Assembly (NCBI GenBank): GCA_029777145.1
Contig: JAKOSS010000299.1
Span: 1-6,597 of the forward strand
DNA: 6,597 bases
Origin: Acidobacteriota bacterium
GTDB taxonomy: Bacteria; Acidobacteriota; Blastocatellia; Pyrinomonadales; Pyrinomonadaceae
Reading direction: 5' to 3'
Each line of letters starts with the position of its first letter. Position 1 is the first letter of the stretch. Below, piece by piece: positions 1 to 6,066 of the stretch. The notes under the pieces are model-generated. The model was not told the origin of the DNA. It saw only the letters and a list, made by a program, of their open reading frames with translations, and did not search any database. Position numbers and translations under genes: made by a program.

Positions 1-10
1 AGCGGTAATC

Positions 11-39
11 GCGCGTGAACGCGCAACTCATGCGAGTTG
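11..39. repeat. Two adjacent small hairpins near the window start
   Basis: GCGCGT (11-16) pairs with ACGCGC (19-24) around a GA turn. Directly next to it, CAACTC (24-29) pairs with GAGTTG (34-39) around ATGC. No T run follows, so neither is a convincing terminator. They may be the end of an upstream structured repeat cut off by the window edge. The pairing is seen directly; the role is unknown. Confidence 0.4.
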
Positions 40-46
40 ACGAACT

Positions 47-118
47 CCCAAATCCCACATCCCAAATCCCACATCCCAAATCCCACCTCCCCAATCCGAA
101 GTCCCCATTCCCAAATGC
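47..118. repeat. Degenerate 14-bp (2 x 7) CCCAAATCCCACAT tandem array
   Basis: The unit CCCAAATCCCACAT occurs at 47-60 and 61-74, and again at 75-88 with one change (final CCT). It then decays into related C/A-rich units to about 118, ending in ATTCCCAAATGC (107-118). Each unit is two related heptamers. A similar array with the same last 12 bases lies at 6202-6262. It is non-coding although reading frames stay open through it. It resembles the short tandemly repeated repetitive (STRR) heptamers known from cyanobacteria and seen in other large genomes; this is likeness only. Confidence 0.75.
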
Positions 119-204
119 CATGTCGCGCCTCGCTCATTTTTTTTATCTACCTTGTCTTTTCGCGATCAGACACTGCACTGTATGCTTGTAGGACGGCCGA
201 GAGC

Positions 205-1596
205 ATGAGGGAAAGACGCAGTAAAATCAGGAATTCGGGACGCGGGATCATCGGCGGCGTTTTGCTGCTGCTGGCGATCTGTGCGTCGTCGGCGTTCGGT
301 CAGACGAGTTGCGAGGACAAGGTTCCGGCGGAATGCGTCGCGTCCGAGGTCGTCGTCAGGCTCGTTAATCCGACCGACCTCGCCGCCGTCGCATCGCAGT
401 ACGGCTTGAATCCGACGCCGCTTGGCCAGGTCGGATTGCCGCCGACCTTTCGGCTTTCGATCACCGACGGTGTCAAGGTCAACAACAAGATTCAACAGCT
501 CGTCGCCGACGCGCGCGTCGCAACCGTCGAGCCGAACCGAAAATTTTTCAGCGTCGAACAGGAAGGATTGCCGTGGACAATCGGGCGCTCGTGGGCGATC
601 GGTCGTTCGTGGGCGATCGGCGGCAGTTCGAAGGGATTCCGCCGCCAGTGGTTCCCGAACGGGATCAGGCTCGAAGAGGCGTACGCCGCGAGCGGCACGC
701 GCGGTCTGCGGACGGACAACGGCCAGCCGGTAAAAGTCGCTGTCCTCGACACCGGGATCGATCCGAATCATCCGCTTTTCGACGGCAAACTCCTGCCCGG
801 ATACGACTTCATCGACAATGATTCCGATCCGTCCGAGGTCGGCGCGCTCCGCGTCGGCGCATTCGGACACGGCACCGCTGTCGCGAGCCTGATCGCGCTG
901 ACCGCGCCTGATGCAAAGATCATCCCGTTGCGCGTCCTGCGACCGGACGGCACGGGCGATCTGTGGCGGATCGCGCAGGCGATCATCTATGCCGCCAATC
1001 CCGACGGCGATCCGACGACGCACGACGGCGCCGATGTCATAAACATCAGCTTTGGGTATCCCGAAGGCCAGCAGCTTCTCAAATCACTGCTCGACGATTG
1101 CGGCGACGGAGTGACCGCCGACGGAACGACGTTTCCGGAGATCGGCGAGAACCAGCTCGTCATCATCGCCGGATCGGGAAACGGCGGAAATTCGTCGCCG
1201 ATATATCCGGCGGCCGAACTCGAGATCCGAGCCGGGCGAGATCCGAAGCCGTTCGACGGCGTCCTGAGCGTCGGAGCCGTAAACCGATTCAATCAAACCG
1301 CTGATTTTTCCACCATCGTCCCGCTTTCGACGCTCGCACTGGCGCCCGGCGAGGATATTGTCTGCGCCATTCCCGGCGGACGTTACGGAGTCTGGAGCGG
1401 AACGTCGATGTCCGCACCGATCGCGTCGGCGGTCGCGGCCCTCGTGAGGGCGACCTATCCGACCGCATTGCCGAAAGACATCGCCGACCAGCTCGAAGAA
1501 ACGGGGCTGGCGACGCCGCCGTTCGGCGTGGGCCGCATCGACGCCCTTCGTGCGGTGACGATTCCGATCCCGGTCCGCGCGAAGGCGAGGCGCTAG
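205..1596 (+). CDS. Secreted subtilisin-like serine protease (peptidase S8)
   Basis: This is a 463-residue secreted serine endopeptidase that should be exported, lose its prodomain and cleave proteins outside the cell. Residues 1-32 form a signal peptide (basic start, hydrophobic core at 15-30, ASSAFG before Gln33). Residues about 45-116 resemble an I9/fervidolysin-type prodomain (SEVVVRL...VATVEPN). The catalytic domain spans about 176-450, with Asp182 in VAVLDTGID, His222 in GHGTAVAS, Ser401 in GTSMSAP and probable oxyanion Asn326 in AGSGNGG. GVGRIDALRA near the end is typical of S8 C-termini. There is no C-terminal sorting or repeat domain. ATG 205 is chosen because the signal peptide follows at once and AGGA lies at 190-193. 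The longer open frame, back to 37, only translates the upstream repeat. LAIC in the signal peptide is not a good lipobox. A six-residue duplication (IGRSWA) sits between prodomain and catalytic domain. Family certain; substrate unknown. Confidence 0.93.
   Translation: MRERRSKIRNSGRGIIGGVLLLLAICASSAFGQTSCEDKVPAECVASEVVVRLVNPTDLAAVASQYGLNPTPLGQVGLPPTFRLSITDGVKVNNKIQQLVADARVATVEPNRKFFSVEQEGLPWTIGRSWAIGRSWAIGGSSKGFRRQWFPNGIRLEEAYAASGTRGLRTDNGQPVKVAVLDTGIDPNHPLFDGKLLPGYDFIDNDSDPSEVGALRVGAFGHGTAVASLIALTAPDAKIIPLRVLRPDGTGDLWRIAQAIIYAANPDGDPTTHDGADVINISFGYPEGQQLLKSLLDDCGDGVTADGTTFPEIGENQLVIIAGSGNGGNSSPIYPAAELEIRAGRDPKPFDGVLSVGAVNRFNQTADFSTIVPLSTLALAPGEDIVCAIPGGRYGVWSGTSMSAPIASAVAALVRATYPTALPKDIADQLEETGLATPPFGVGRIDALRAVTIPIPVRAKARR
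580..620 (+). repeat. 18-bp in-frame tandem duplication inside the S8 protease gene
   Basis: Units 580-597 and 598-615 differ at two bases and are followed by a partial third copy (616-620). They encode IGRSWA-IGRSWA-IG at residues 126-139, in the segment joining prodomain and catalytic domain, where the activating cleavage is expected. The repeat keeps the frame and so lengthens the linker by six residues per copy. Confidence 0.85.
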
Positions 1597-1622
1597 ATCA
1601 GATCAAATTGCAGATATCAATT

Positions 1623-1655
1623 GGCTCCAGCCGCTCGGGTTGGAGCCTTTACTTG
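1623..1655 (+). terminator. Rho-independent terminator of the S8 protease gene
   Basis: GGCTCCAGCC (1623-1632) pairs with GGTTGGAGCC (1638-1647): ten base pairs with one G-U wobble, closing a 5-base loop (GCTCG). It is followed by the T-rich tract TTTACTTGTT. It starts 26 bases after the protease stop codon, which makes that gene a separate transcription unit. Confidence 0.85.
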
Positions 1656-1754
1656 TTCTGGGTCGAATGTTGCCACGAGCTTCAGAGACTGTGTCAGAAC
1701 GGCGATCTCGCGATCTTCGGGTTGAGCGAAAGTTGGCAATTTTCTTTTGAATTG

Positions 1755-1774
1755 CCGTCTGCTTCAGCTGACGG
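1755..1774. repeat. Hairpin 1 of the palindromic element
   Basis: CCGTCTGC (1755-1762) pairs with GCTGACGG (1767-1774) around TTCA, with one internal T-T mismatch. It lies just inside the left inner inverted repeat and overlaps it, so the sequence can form either this local hairpin or the long-range stem. Confidence 0.7.
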
Positions 1775-1796
1775 ACGCGGATAAGTTAAGTAATGA

Positions 1797-1810
1797 CGGG
1801 CTTTAGCCCG
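1797..1810. repeat. Hairpin 2 of the palindromic element
   Basis: CGGGCT (1797-1802) and AGCCCG (1805-1810) form a tight stem, and GGCT/AGCC at 1818-1827 forms a smaller one nearby. No uninterrupted T run follows, so this is not a terminator. It is the middle part of the structured element. Confidence 0.6.
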
Positions 1811-1850
1811 AGGATTCGGCTAGAGCCAAGCTCTTTCATTTTCTCCCGAT

Positions 1851-1870
1851 CCGTTCGTTAGAACGAACGG
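1851..1870. repeat. Hairpin 3 of the palindromic element
   Basis: CCGTTCGTT (1851-1859) and AACGAACGG (1862-1870) form a perfect 9-bp stem with a two-base turn. This is the strongest local palindrome in the spacer. Its right arm runs into the right inner inverted repeat (1867-1877), mirroring hairpin 1 on the left. Confidence 0.8.
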
Positions 1871-1926
1871 CAATTCATGAAAGTCCTATGGGAGGCGACT
1901 CTTGACACAGCCTCTTAAGCTCGTGG

Positions 1927-2097
1927 ACCGAAGGCCAATAAGTTAAAGGCTTCCGCCAAAACCCATGTGGCTGAAGGCAATTCGATCGCCCCGCCAAGAA
2001 GCAACGGCATAAATTTCAAAACTTTTTCACCGTCGGTGTCTTTTTCCCGTTTCCCGCAGCACTGTCCGTTTGATTAACCCCCGTTCATCAAAAAAAC
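1927..2097. other. Spacer upstream of the VCBS/CHRD gene, no firm feature
   Basis: I see no gene, clear promoter or operator here. A TTGACA at 1902-1907 lies in the right arm of the palindromic element but has no acceptable -10 hexamer at 16-18 bases. CACCGTCGGTG (about 2030) with a following T-rich stretch is too short a stem to call a terminator. Confidence 0.4.
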
Positions 2098-2104
2098 AGG
2101 AAGG
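2098..2104 (+). promoter_or_regulatory. Strong ribosome binding site for the VCBS/CHRD gene
   Basis: AGGAAGG lies eight bases before ATG 2113. It fixes that start and points to efficient translation, unlike the cytochrome and DinB-like genes, which lack a clear site. Confidence 0.85.
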
Positions 2105-2112
2105 TATTCGAA

Positions 2113-4233
2113 ATGCAAAAAGTTAGGTCAAACGGACACATTTGGAAGGTAGGATTGGTCGTGATCGCGGTTCTCGCATGGGTCTCCGCGCCCTTCGTCT
2201 TGAATTCGAGGGTCGCAGCGAGCGGGGGTGAAATTCCGGTCTCGACGATTTCGGCGACTTTGGTCTCGCCGAGCGGTTCGATCAATCCGCACGGATTGGC
2301 GACATACAACGTTTATCTCAGCGGCAACCGCGAACTCGAGGTCGAATCCGAGGACGTGAACGCCGCCGGCGCGACGCTGACGTCGTTCCTTGACGGCGTC
2401 GAGATCGGCCAGGCGGTCGTCGGCACTGATCTGAAGGCCAAATTGCGGCTCCGCACGCAGGACGGCCAGTCGGTTCCGAACGTGAGCTCGGGCATGCTCG
2501 TCGAAGTAAAGAACGCCGGCACGACCATCCTTTCGGGCGTCTTCGGCGGCGGAACCGGCGGCACGCCGACTCCGACCGCTTCCCCGACAGCGAGTCCGAC
2601 CGGCTCACCGACCGGTTCTCCGACCGCAAGCCCGACCGCATCGCCGACGGCTTCGCCGACCGCGAGTCCTTCGCCGTCACCCGGTGAAAGCGAGATCTAT
2701 GCGATCCTTTCGGGTTCGACGGTCAACGGTGTTCTTCCGCGCGGTTACGCGGCATACGAGATCCACAGCAGCCGTACCGAGATCGAAGCCCGCGTCAGCC
2801 AGGTGAGCCTTCCGATCGGAACGTCGCTCGCCGTTGCGATCAACGATTCGCCGGTTGGCAATCTCGTTCTTTCGAGCGGCGGTGAAGGCCGTCTCCGGCT
2901 GCGATCCGATCGCGGCGACAACGTGCCCGTCGTGACCAACGGCTCGACGATCACCTTGAGCAGCAACGGAACGACGATCCTTTCCGGAACGTTCGCAACG
3001 AGCGGCGGTCCGTCGCCGACGCCGAGCCCGGGTTCGACGCCGCAGGGACGCTTCTTTGAGGGCCATCTGAACGGTTCGGGAGCGACTCCGCCGGTAACGA
3101 CGAACGCGATCGGCGAGATCAAGGTTCTCTTGAACGCCGACGAAACACAGGCGACGATCACGGGCGAGTTCAACCGGTTCACGAGCGCGCAAACGTCGGC
3201 TCTCGTTCAGGTTACTGTCGCCGGAACGACGACCACGGTCGCCGACCTCGGTGTCGTGCCGAGTCCCGAAGGCGAGGGTGAATTCGCGCCGACGACAATT
3301 GACGTCACCGCACAGCAAGTCGCCCTGCTTCGCATGGGTTCGTGGACGGCGGTCATCGGCAGCGCAAACAACCCGACCGGCGAGATCGGCGGCGCGATCA
3401 TCAACGATTCGCATCATGCCGACTTTGACGGCGACGGCAGCAACGACCTTTCGGTCTTCCGTCCGTCGACCGGAACGTGGTACACGCAGAACGGTGCCGG
3501 CTTCTCGGCGACGAACTTCGGCAGCGCAACCGACATTCCGATGTCTGCCGATTACGACGGCGACGGCAAAACGGACCGCGCGGTGGTTCGCGACGTCAAC
3601 GGTCTCGCGGTTTGGGAGATCAATCGCAGCTCGGACGGCGGCGTCACCGCGACGCAGTTCGGTTTCGCGACCGACAAACCGATCCGCGGCGACTTCGACG
3701 GCGACGGTTTGAACGATCTCGCGATGTTCCGTCCGTCCACGGGAACGTGGTACGTCCGCAACAGCAACAACACCGGTTACACGATCCGCCAGTTCGGTCT
3801 CGCCGAAGACATTCCGATGTCAACGGATCTCGACGGCGACGGCAAATCGGACATCACGGTGTTCCGTCCGTCGACCGGCGACTGGTACTCGGTCCGCAGC
3901 TCGAACGGCAGCATCCTGATCCTCCATTTCGGAGCGACGGGTGACAAGCCGGTCCGCGGCGACTTTGACGGCGACGGCCGCGACGATCTCGCGATCTACC
4001 GCCCGTCGACCGGTGTCTGGTACATCTGGAACTCGGGCAACGGAAGCTTCGACATCCGCCAGTTCGGTCTCAGCGAAGACATTCCGGTACCGGGGAACTA
4101 CGACAACGACAACAAGACGGACATCGCGGTGTTCCGCCCGTCGACCGGAGTTTGGTACGTCTGGAGAAGCGTCGACAACACCTACCAGTTCCTGCAGTTC
4201 GGACTGGACGGCGACATCCCGACGGCCCGCTAG
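2113..4233 (+). CDS. Secreted modular protein: duplicated domain, CHRD-like domain, six VCBS/FG-GAP repeats
   Basis: A 706-residue exported protein of unknown role, probably a surface or extracellular binding protein. Residues 1-36 are a signal peptide with hydrophobic core 12-30. Residues about 46-145 and 195-295 are two copies of one beta-rich domain, each ending LRLRxxxGxxVPxV...TTILSGxF. They are joined by a Ser-Pro-Thr-Ala/Gly linker (151-190); a second Pro-rich linker covers 299-310. Residues about 313-430 resemble a CHRD domain (FFEGHLNGSGATPPV ... LRMGSW ... NPTGEIGGAI). From 437 to the end are six repeats of about 45 residues with a calcium-loop motif DxDGDGxxD (437, 480, 527, 572, 617 and a degenerate one at 662), then FRPSTGxWY and QFG. 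Such repeats usually build a calcium-bound beta-propeller. No anchor, PEP-CTERM or C-terminal sorting domain is visible. Domain families are well supported; the ligand is not known. Confidence 0.92.
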   Translation: MQKVRSNGHIWKVGLVVIAVLAWVSAPFVLNSRVAASGGEIPVSTISATLVSPSGSINPHGLATYNVYLSGNRELEVESEDVNAAGATLTSFLDGVEIGQAVVGTDLKAKLRLRTQDGQSVPNVSSGMLVEVKNAGTTILSGVFGGGTGGTPTPTASPTASPTGSPTGSPTASPTASPTASPTASPSPSPGESEIYAILSGSTVNGVLPRGYAAYEIHSSRTEIEARVSQVSLPIGTSLAVAINDSPVGNLVLSSGGEGRLRLRSDRGDNVPVVTNGSTITLSSNGTTILSGTFATSGGPSPTPSPGSTPQGRFFEGHLNGSGATPPVTTNAIGEIKVLLNADETQATITGEFNRFTSAQTSALVQVTVAGTTTTVADLGVVPSPEGEGEFAPTTIDVTAQQVALLRMGSWTAVIGSANNPTGEIGGAIINDSHHADFDGDGSNDLSVFRPSTGTWYTQNGAGFSATNFGSATDIPMSADYDGDGKTDRAVVRDVNGLAVWEINRSSDGGVTATQFGFATDKPIRGDFDGDGLNDLAMFRPSTGTWYVRNSNNTGYTIRQFGLAEDIPMSTDLDGDGKSDITVFRPSTGDWYSVRSSNGSILILHFGATGDKPVRGDFDGDGRDDLAIYRPSTGVWYIWNSGNGSFDIRQFGLSEDIPVPGNYDNDNKTDIAVFRPSTGVWYVWRSVDNTYQFLQFGLDGDIPTAR
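2563..2682 (+). repeat. Ser-Pro-Thr linker-coding repeat
   Basis: Repeats with a 12-base period encode SPTA/SPTG units at residues 151-190 of the VCBS/CHRD protein. Third codon positions vary between units, so the protein pattern is kept while the DNA has drifted. It is a flexible, extracellular spacer and a likely site of length variation between strains. Confidence 0.85.
3421..4230 (+). repeat. Six in-frame VCBS/FG-GAP coding repeats
   Basis: The period is about 135 bases (45 residues). Blocks such as TTCCGTCCGTC, coding for the FRPS motif, recur with little change. Repeat 2 has lost FRPSTG (it reads VVRDVNGLAVW), and repeat 6 has NYDNDN instead of the DxDGDG calcium loop. The other four are close to consensus, which suggests recent internal duplication. 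Confidence 0.85.
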
Positions 4234-4305
4234 ACAATTGATCGCGGAAAGTTGAATTCCGCACGCTTCCGGCGGTTGGTGCAAGGACTGATCGGAAGCA
4301 CCCTG

Positions 4306-4346
4306 GATCCCGGCTCGCTGCCTTCTCGCGACCGGGATCTTTTTTT
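4306..4346 (+). terminator. Strong rho-independent terminator of the VCBS/CHRD gene
   Basis: GATCCCGG (4306-4313) pairs with CCGGGATC (4332-4339). After a one-base bulge, TCGC (4315-4318) pairs with GCGA (4328-4331). Seven T residues follow (4340-4346). It lies 72 bases after the stop codon and separates this gene from the cytochrome gene. Confidence 0.92.
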
Positions 4347-4363
4347 GTGTCAACGGAAGTCTC

Positions 4364-4465
4364 CGGCCGCGAATTGCGCGGATTCCACGAATTTAGCTGG
4401 GCGATCAGTTCCGCGCGATTTGGCACCGGTGTCCATGATCCGAGCATCCGCGCAATCCGCGGCCG
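4364..4465. repeat. 102-bp inverted-repeat element with 20-bp arms
   Basis: The arm 4364-4383 pairs with 4446-4465 at 19 of 20 positions; the only mismatch is 4372 against 4457. The core reads GGCCGCGAATTGCGCGGAT on the left. The 62-base interior holds a small palindrome (CACCGGTG). It lies directly after the terminator and is non-coding. It may be a REP or MITE-like element, or a structured leader of the cytochrome mRNA. The pairing is seen; the role is unknown. Confidence 0.65.
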
Positions 4466-4591
4466 AATCTGCGATTGCGCACGGCCCGCTTGAGTTTTTG
4501 AATCGATGAGGGCATTTTTGAAGAGCGCCGGTTCTGTCAGAACTTCGGTCGGAAGTTTGGCGTAACACCAAGCATCAATTTGTCCCCAAAA
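4466..4591. other. Cytochrome gene upstream region with a small hairpin
   Basis: GTTCT (4531-4535) pairs with AGAAC (4539-4543), flanked by CCG and CGG across a two-base bulge (4528-4548). No clear sigma-70 promoter is visible and no Shine-Dalgarno precedes ATG 4592. Nothing else stands out. Confidence 0.4.
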
Positions 4592-5533
4592 ATGAAAAAG
4601 ATACTGAAAATCGTCGCTGCATTGATACTGCTCGTGGTCGTTGGTTTCGGACTGCTGATCGCGTACGTCGTATTCTTCAAACCGAGTATTCCCGTCGAGG
4701 ACGTCAAGATCGAGGTCACGCCCGAACGTGTCGCACGCGGGAAATACCTCGCAGAAAACGTCGCGCAATGTATGGATTGTCATGCCGAGCGCGATTGGTC
4801 GCTCGTCGCCGCGCCGGGGAAACCCGGAACCGAAGGCAAGGGCGGAGACGTCTTTGATCAGAACCTCGGTTTTCCGGGAACGTATCACGCGCCGAACATT
4901 ACGCCGCATAATCTCAAGAACTGGTCCGACGGCGAGATCCTGCGCGCCGTGACGTCCGGTGTCAGCCGCGACGGGCGCGCCCTGTTCCCGATCATGCCCT
5001 ACATCTACTACGGGAAGATGGACCGCGAGGATGTTTATTCGATCATCGCTTACATTCGCAGCCTGAAGCCGATCGAGTACGACGCGCCGCCGTCGAAGTC
5101 GGATTTTCCGATGAACATCATCATTCATGTGATCCCGACGAAACCCGAATTCACGACGAAGCCGGCGGAAACGGACCGTTTGGCCTACGGAAAGTATCTC
5201 GTGAACATGGCCGGCTGCATCGAATGCCATACGCCGGCAAAGCGCGGGCAGATCGTCGAGAGCGAGGCGTTCAGCGGCGGCCGCCTGTTCAAACTTCCGA
5301 CCGGGAAATCCGTGATCTCGACGAACATCACGCCGGATGAGTCAGGAATCGGCAGTTGGAACGAAGACAAGTTTATCGAGACTTTCAAGAAGCACGAGGG
5401 ACAACGCGCGCCGCTTCAGCCCGATCAGAATCAAACGATCATGCCGTGGACGGGATACGCGGGGATGACGCGTGAGGACCTCGCGTCGGTCTATGCGTAT
5501 TTGAGGTCGTTGAAGCCGATCCCGAGCAAGTAG
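4592..5533 (+). CDS. Membrane-anchored diheme cytochrome c
   Basis: A 313-residue electron-transfer protein expected to face the periplasm. Residues 4-28 form one hydrophobic segment (an uncleaved anchor or signal). Two class-I cytochrome c domains follow. Domain 1 (about 44-160) has heme motif CMDCH (C60, C63, H64), NITP at 102-105 and likely axial Met135 in PIMPY. Domain 2 (about 195-312) has CIECH (C209, C212, H213), NITP at 245-248 and likely Met284 in IMPW. Both domains end in AYIRSLKP or AYLRSLKP, so the protein is an internal duplication. The layout resembles cytochrome subunits of membrane alcohol, gluconate or nicotinate dehydrogenases, but those are usually triheme and sit next to their dehydrogenase; none is here. 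ATG 4592 is preferred over TTG 4580, four codons earlier, because MKK starts the anchor; neither has a good ribosome site. The partner is unknown. Confidence 0.9.
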   Translation: MKKILKIVAALILLVVVGFGLLIAYVVFFKPSIPVEDVKIEVTPERVARGKYLAENVAQCMDCHAERDWSLVAAPGKPGTEGKGGDVFDQNLGFPGTYHAPNITPHNLKNWSDGEILRAVTSGVSRDGRALFPIMPYIYYGKMDREDVYSIIAYIRSLKPIEYDAPPSKSDFPMNIIIHVIPTKPEFTTKPAETDRLAYGKYLVNMAGCIECHTPAKRGQIVESEAFSGGRLFKLPTGKSVISTNITPDESGIGSWNEDKFIETFKKHEGQRAPLQPDQNQTIMPWTGYAGMTREDLASVYAYLRSLKPIPSK

Positions 5534-5534
5534 T

Positions 5535-6065
5535 CTAGCCGACGATCCGCCTGATCTGGCTCATGTGGCGCGCCGCGTGCCCGCCGATCAGTGCCAGCCA
5601 GTCGTGCGCCGTGAGCGGACCGAAGGCCGGGTGCGGAAAGGTGAATTCAGCGCATTCGATGGTCTCGAACTTGTCACGAAGTTCGTTCAGCGCGGCGGCG
5701 CTCGCTTCGAGGGCACCGAGCGAGTCGGCGATCGAGCGCGTCCCGGTCGGATGAACGATGTCGGGCGCGACGAGTTTTACGTTTTGCGACGCCATTGCCT
5801 TCTCGACGAATTCGCCTGAGACGTTCGCCTCTCCGGTCGACGTCCCGCCTTTGGCCGCGCCGGCAGCAAGCAGGCGTTCACAGATCTTGGTGATCCCGCC
5901 ATCGACGATGGCGACATGTTCTACGATCTCGGCAACGGTCCAGCCTTCGCCGTTCTCGCGCATCGCCGCCTGCTCGGCGGTCAACCCGCCGGTGACGGTC
6001 TTGAACATCTGCCTGATCCGGTCGTTCGCGGTGTACGCGTCGGCGATTGTCGTGTAGTTCAACAT
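5535..6065 (-). CDS. DinB/YfiT-like four-helix metal-binding family protein
   Basis: A 176-residue cytoplasmic protein, the usual length for the DinB_2 superfamily. It has the typical WTVAEIVEHVAIVD segment (residues 42-55) and the C-terminal GGHAARHMSQIRRI (162-174). His50, His163 and His167 would form the metal-binding triad of the four-helix fold. Characterised relatives include thiol-S-transferases using bacillithiol or mycothiol and DNA-damage-induced proteins of unclear activity, so no exact reaction can be given. The start at 6065 keeps the whole first helix; the next Met (residue 20) would cut it. The codon lies one base from the heptamer array, so there is no Shine-Dalgarno. The gene converges on the cytochrome gene with one base between stop codons. 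The next - strand gene ends 199 bases upstream, so shared transcription is possible. Confidence 0.88.
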   Translation of the reverse strand: MLNYTTIADAYTANDRIRQMFKTVTGGLTAEQAAMRENGEGWTVAEIVEHVAIVDGGITKICERLLAAGAAKGGTSTGEANVSGEFVEKAMASQNVKLVAPDIVHPTGTRSIADSLGALEASAAALNELRDKFETIECAEFTFPHPAFGPLTAHDWLALIGGHAARHMSQIRRIVG

Positions 6066-6066
6066 A

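Larger units (their letters stand above)
1673..1926. mobile_element. 254-bp non-coding palindromic element (MITE-like or compound REP)
   Basis: The arms 1673-1699 and 1900-1926 are imperfect inverted repeats of 27 bp with 23 matching positions. The outer ten (CCACGAGCTT) match perfectly and the core CTGTGTCA is intact. A second perfect 11-bp inverted repeat is nested inside (1748-1758 with 1867-1877), together with three hairpins. There is no open frame of note and no transposase. I see no convincing target-site duplication: TCGAATGTTG precedes it and ACCGAAGGCC follows. The size, termini and lack of coding fit a MITE mobilised in trans, or a structured compound REP. The pairing is seen; mobility is inferred. 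Confidence 0.6.

Noticed and set aside
37..204. Upstream extension of the protease reading frame
   Set aside because: The added residues are a translation of the CCCAAAT array and would bury the signal peptide 57 residues into the protein.
205..310. Lipoprotein signal in the protease
   Set aside because: LAIC has Ile where the lipobox needs Gly, Ala or Ser before Cys; an ordinary signal peptide fits better.
166..1023. 285-codon open frame on the - strand across the protease gene
   Set aside because: It mirrors the S8 catalytic domain; the product is Arg/Asp-rich with no family signature.
1902..1930. TTGACA promoter for the VCBS/CHRD gene
   Set aside because: No usable -10 hexamer at the right distance, and the hexamer is part of the right terminal repeat of the palindromic element.
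2677..3417. 246-codon open frame on the - strand
   Set aside because: Antisense shadow of the VCBS/CHRD gene, Arg-rich and without a ribosome site.
4252..4509. 85-codon open frame on the + strand
   Set aside because: It spans the terminator and the inverted repeat and shows no ribosome site or domain.
4535..4562. Possible fragment of the 1673-1926 element upstream of the cytochrome gene
   Set aside because: Only TGTCAGAAC (also 1692-1700) and short nearby words match; too little to claim a second copy.
4070..5230. 386-codon open frame on the - strand
   Set aside because: It is antisense to two well-supported genes, crosses a strong terminator and the inverted repeat, and encodes an Arg-rich sequence with no recognisable domain. 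High GC keeps such frames open.
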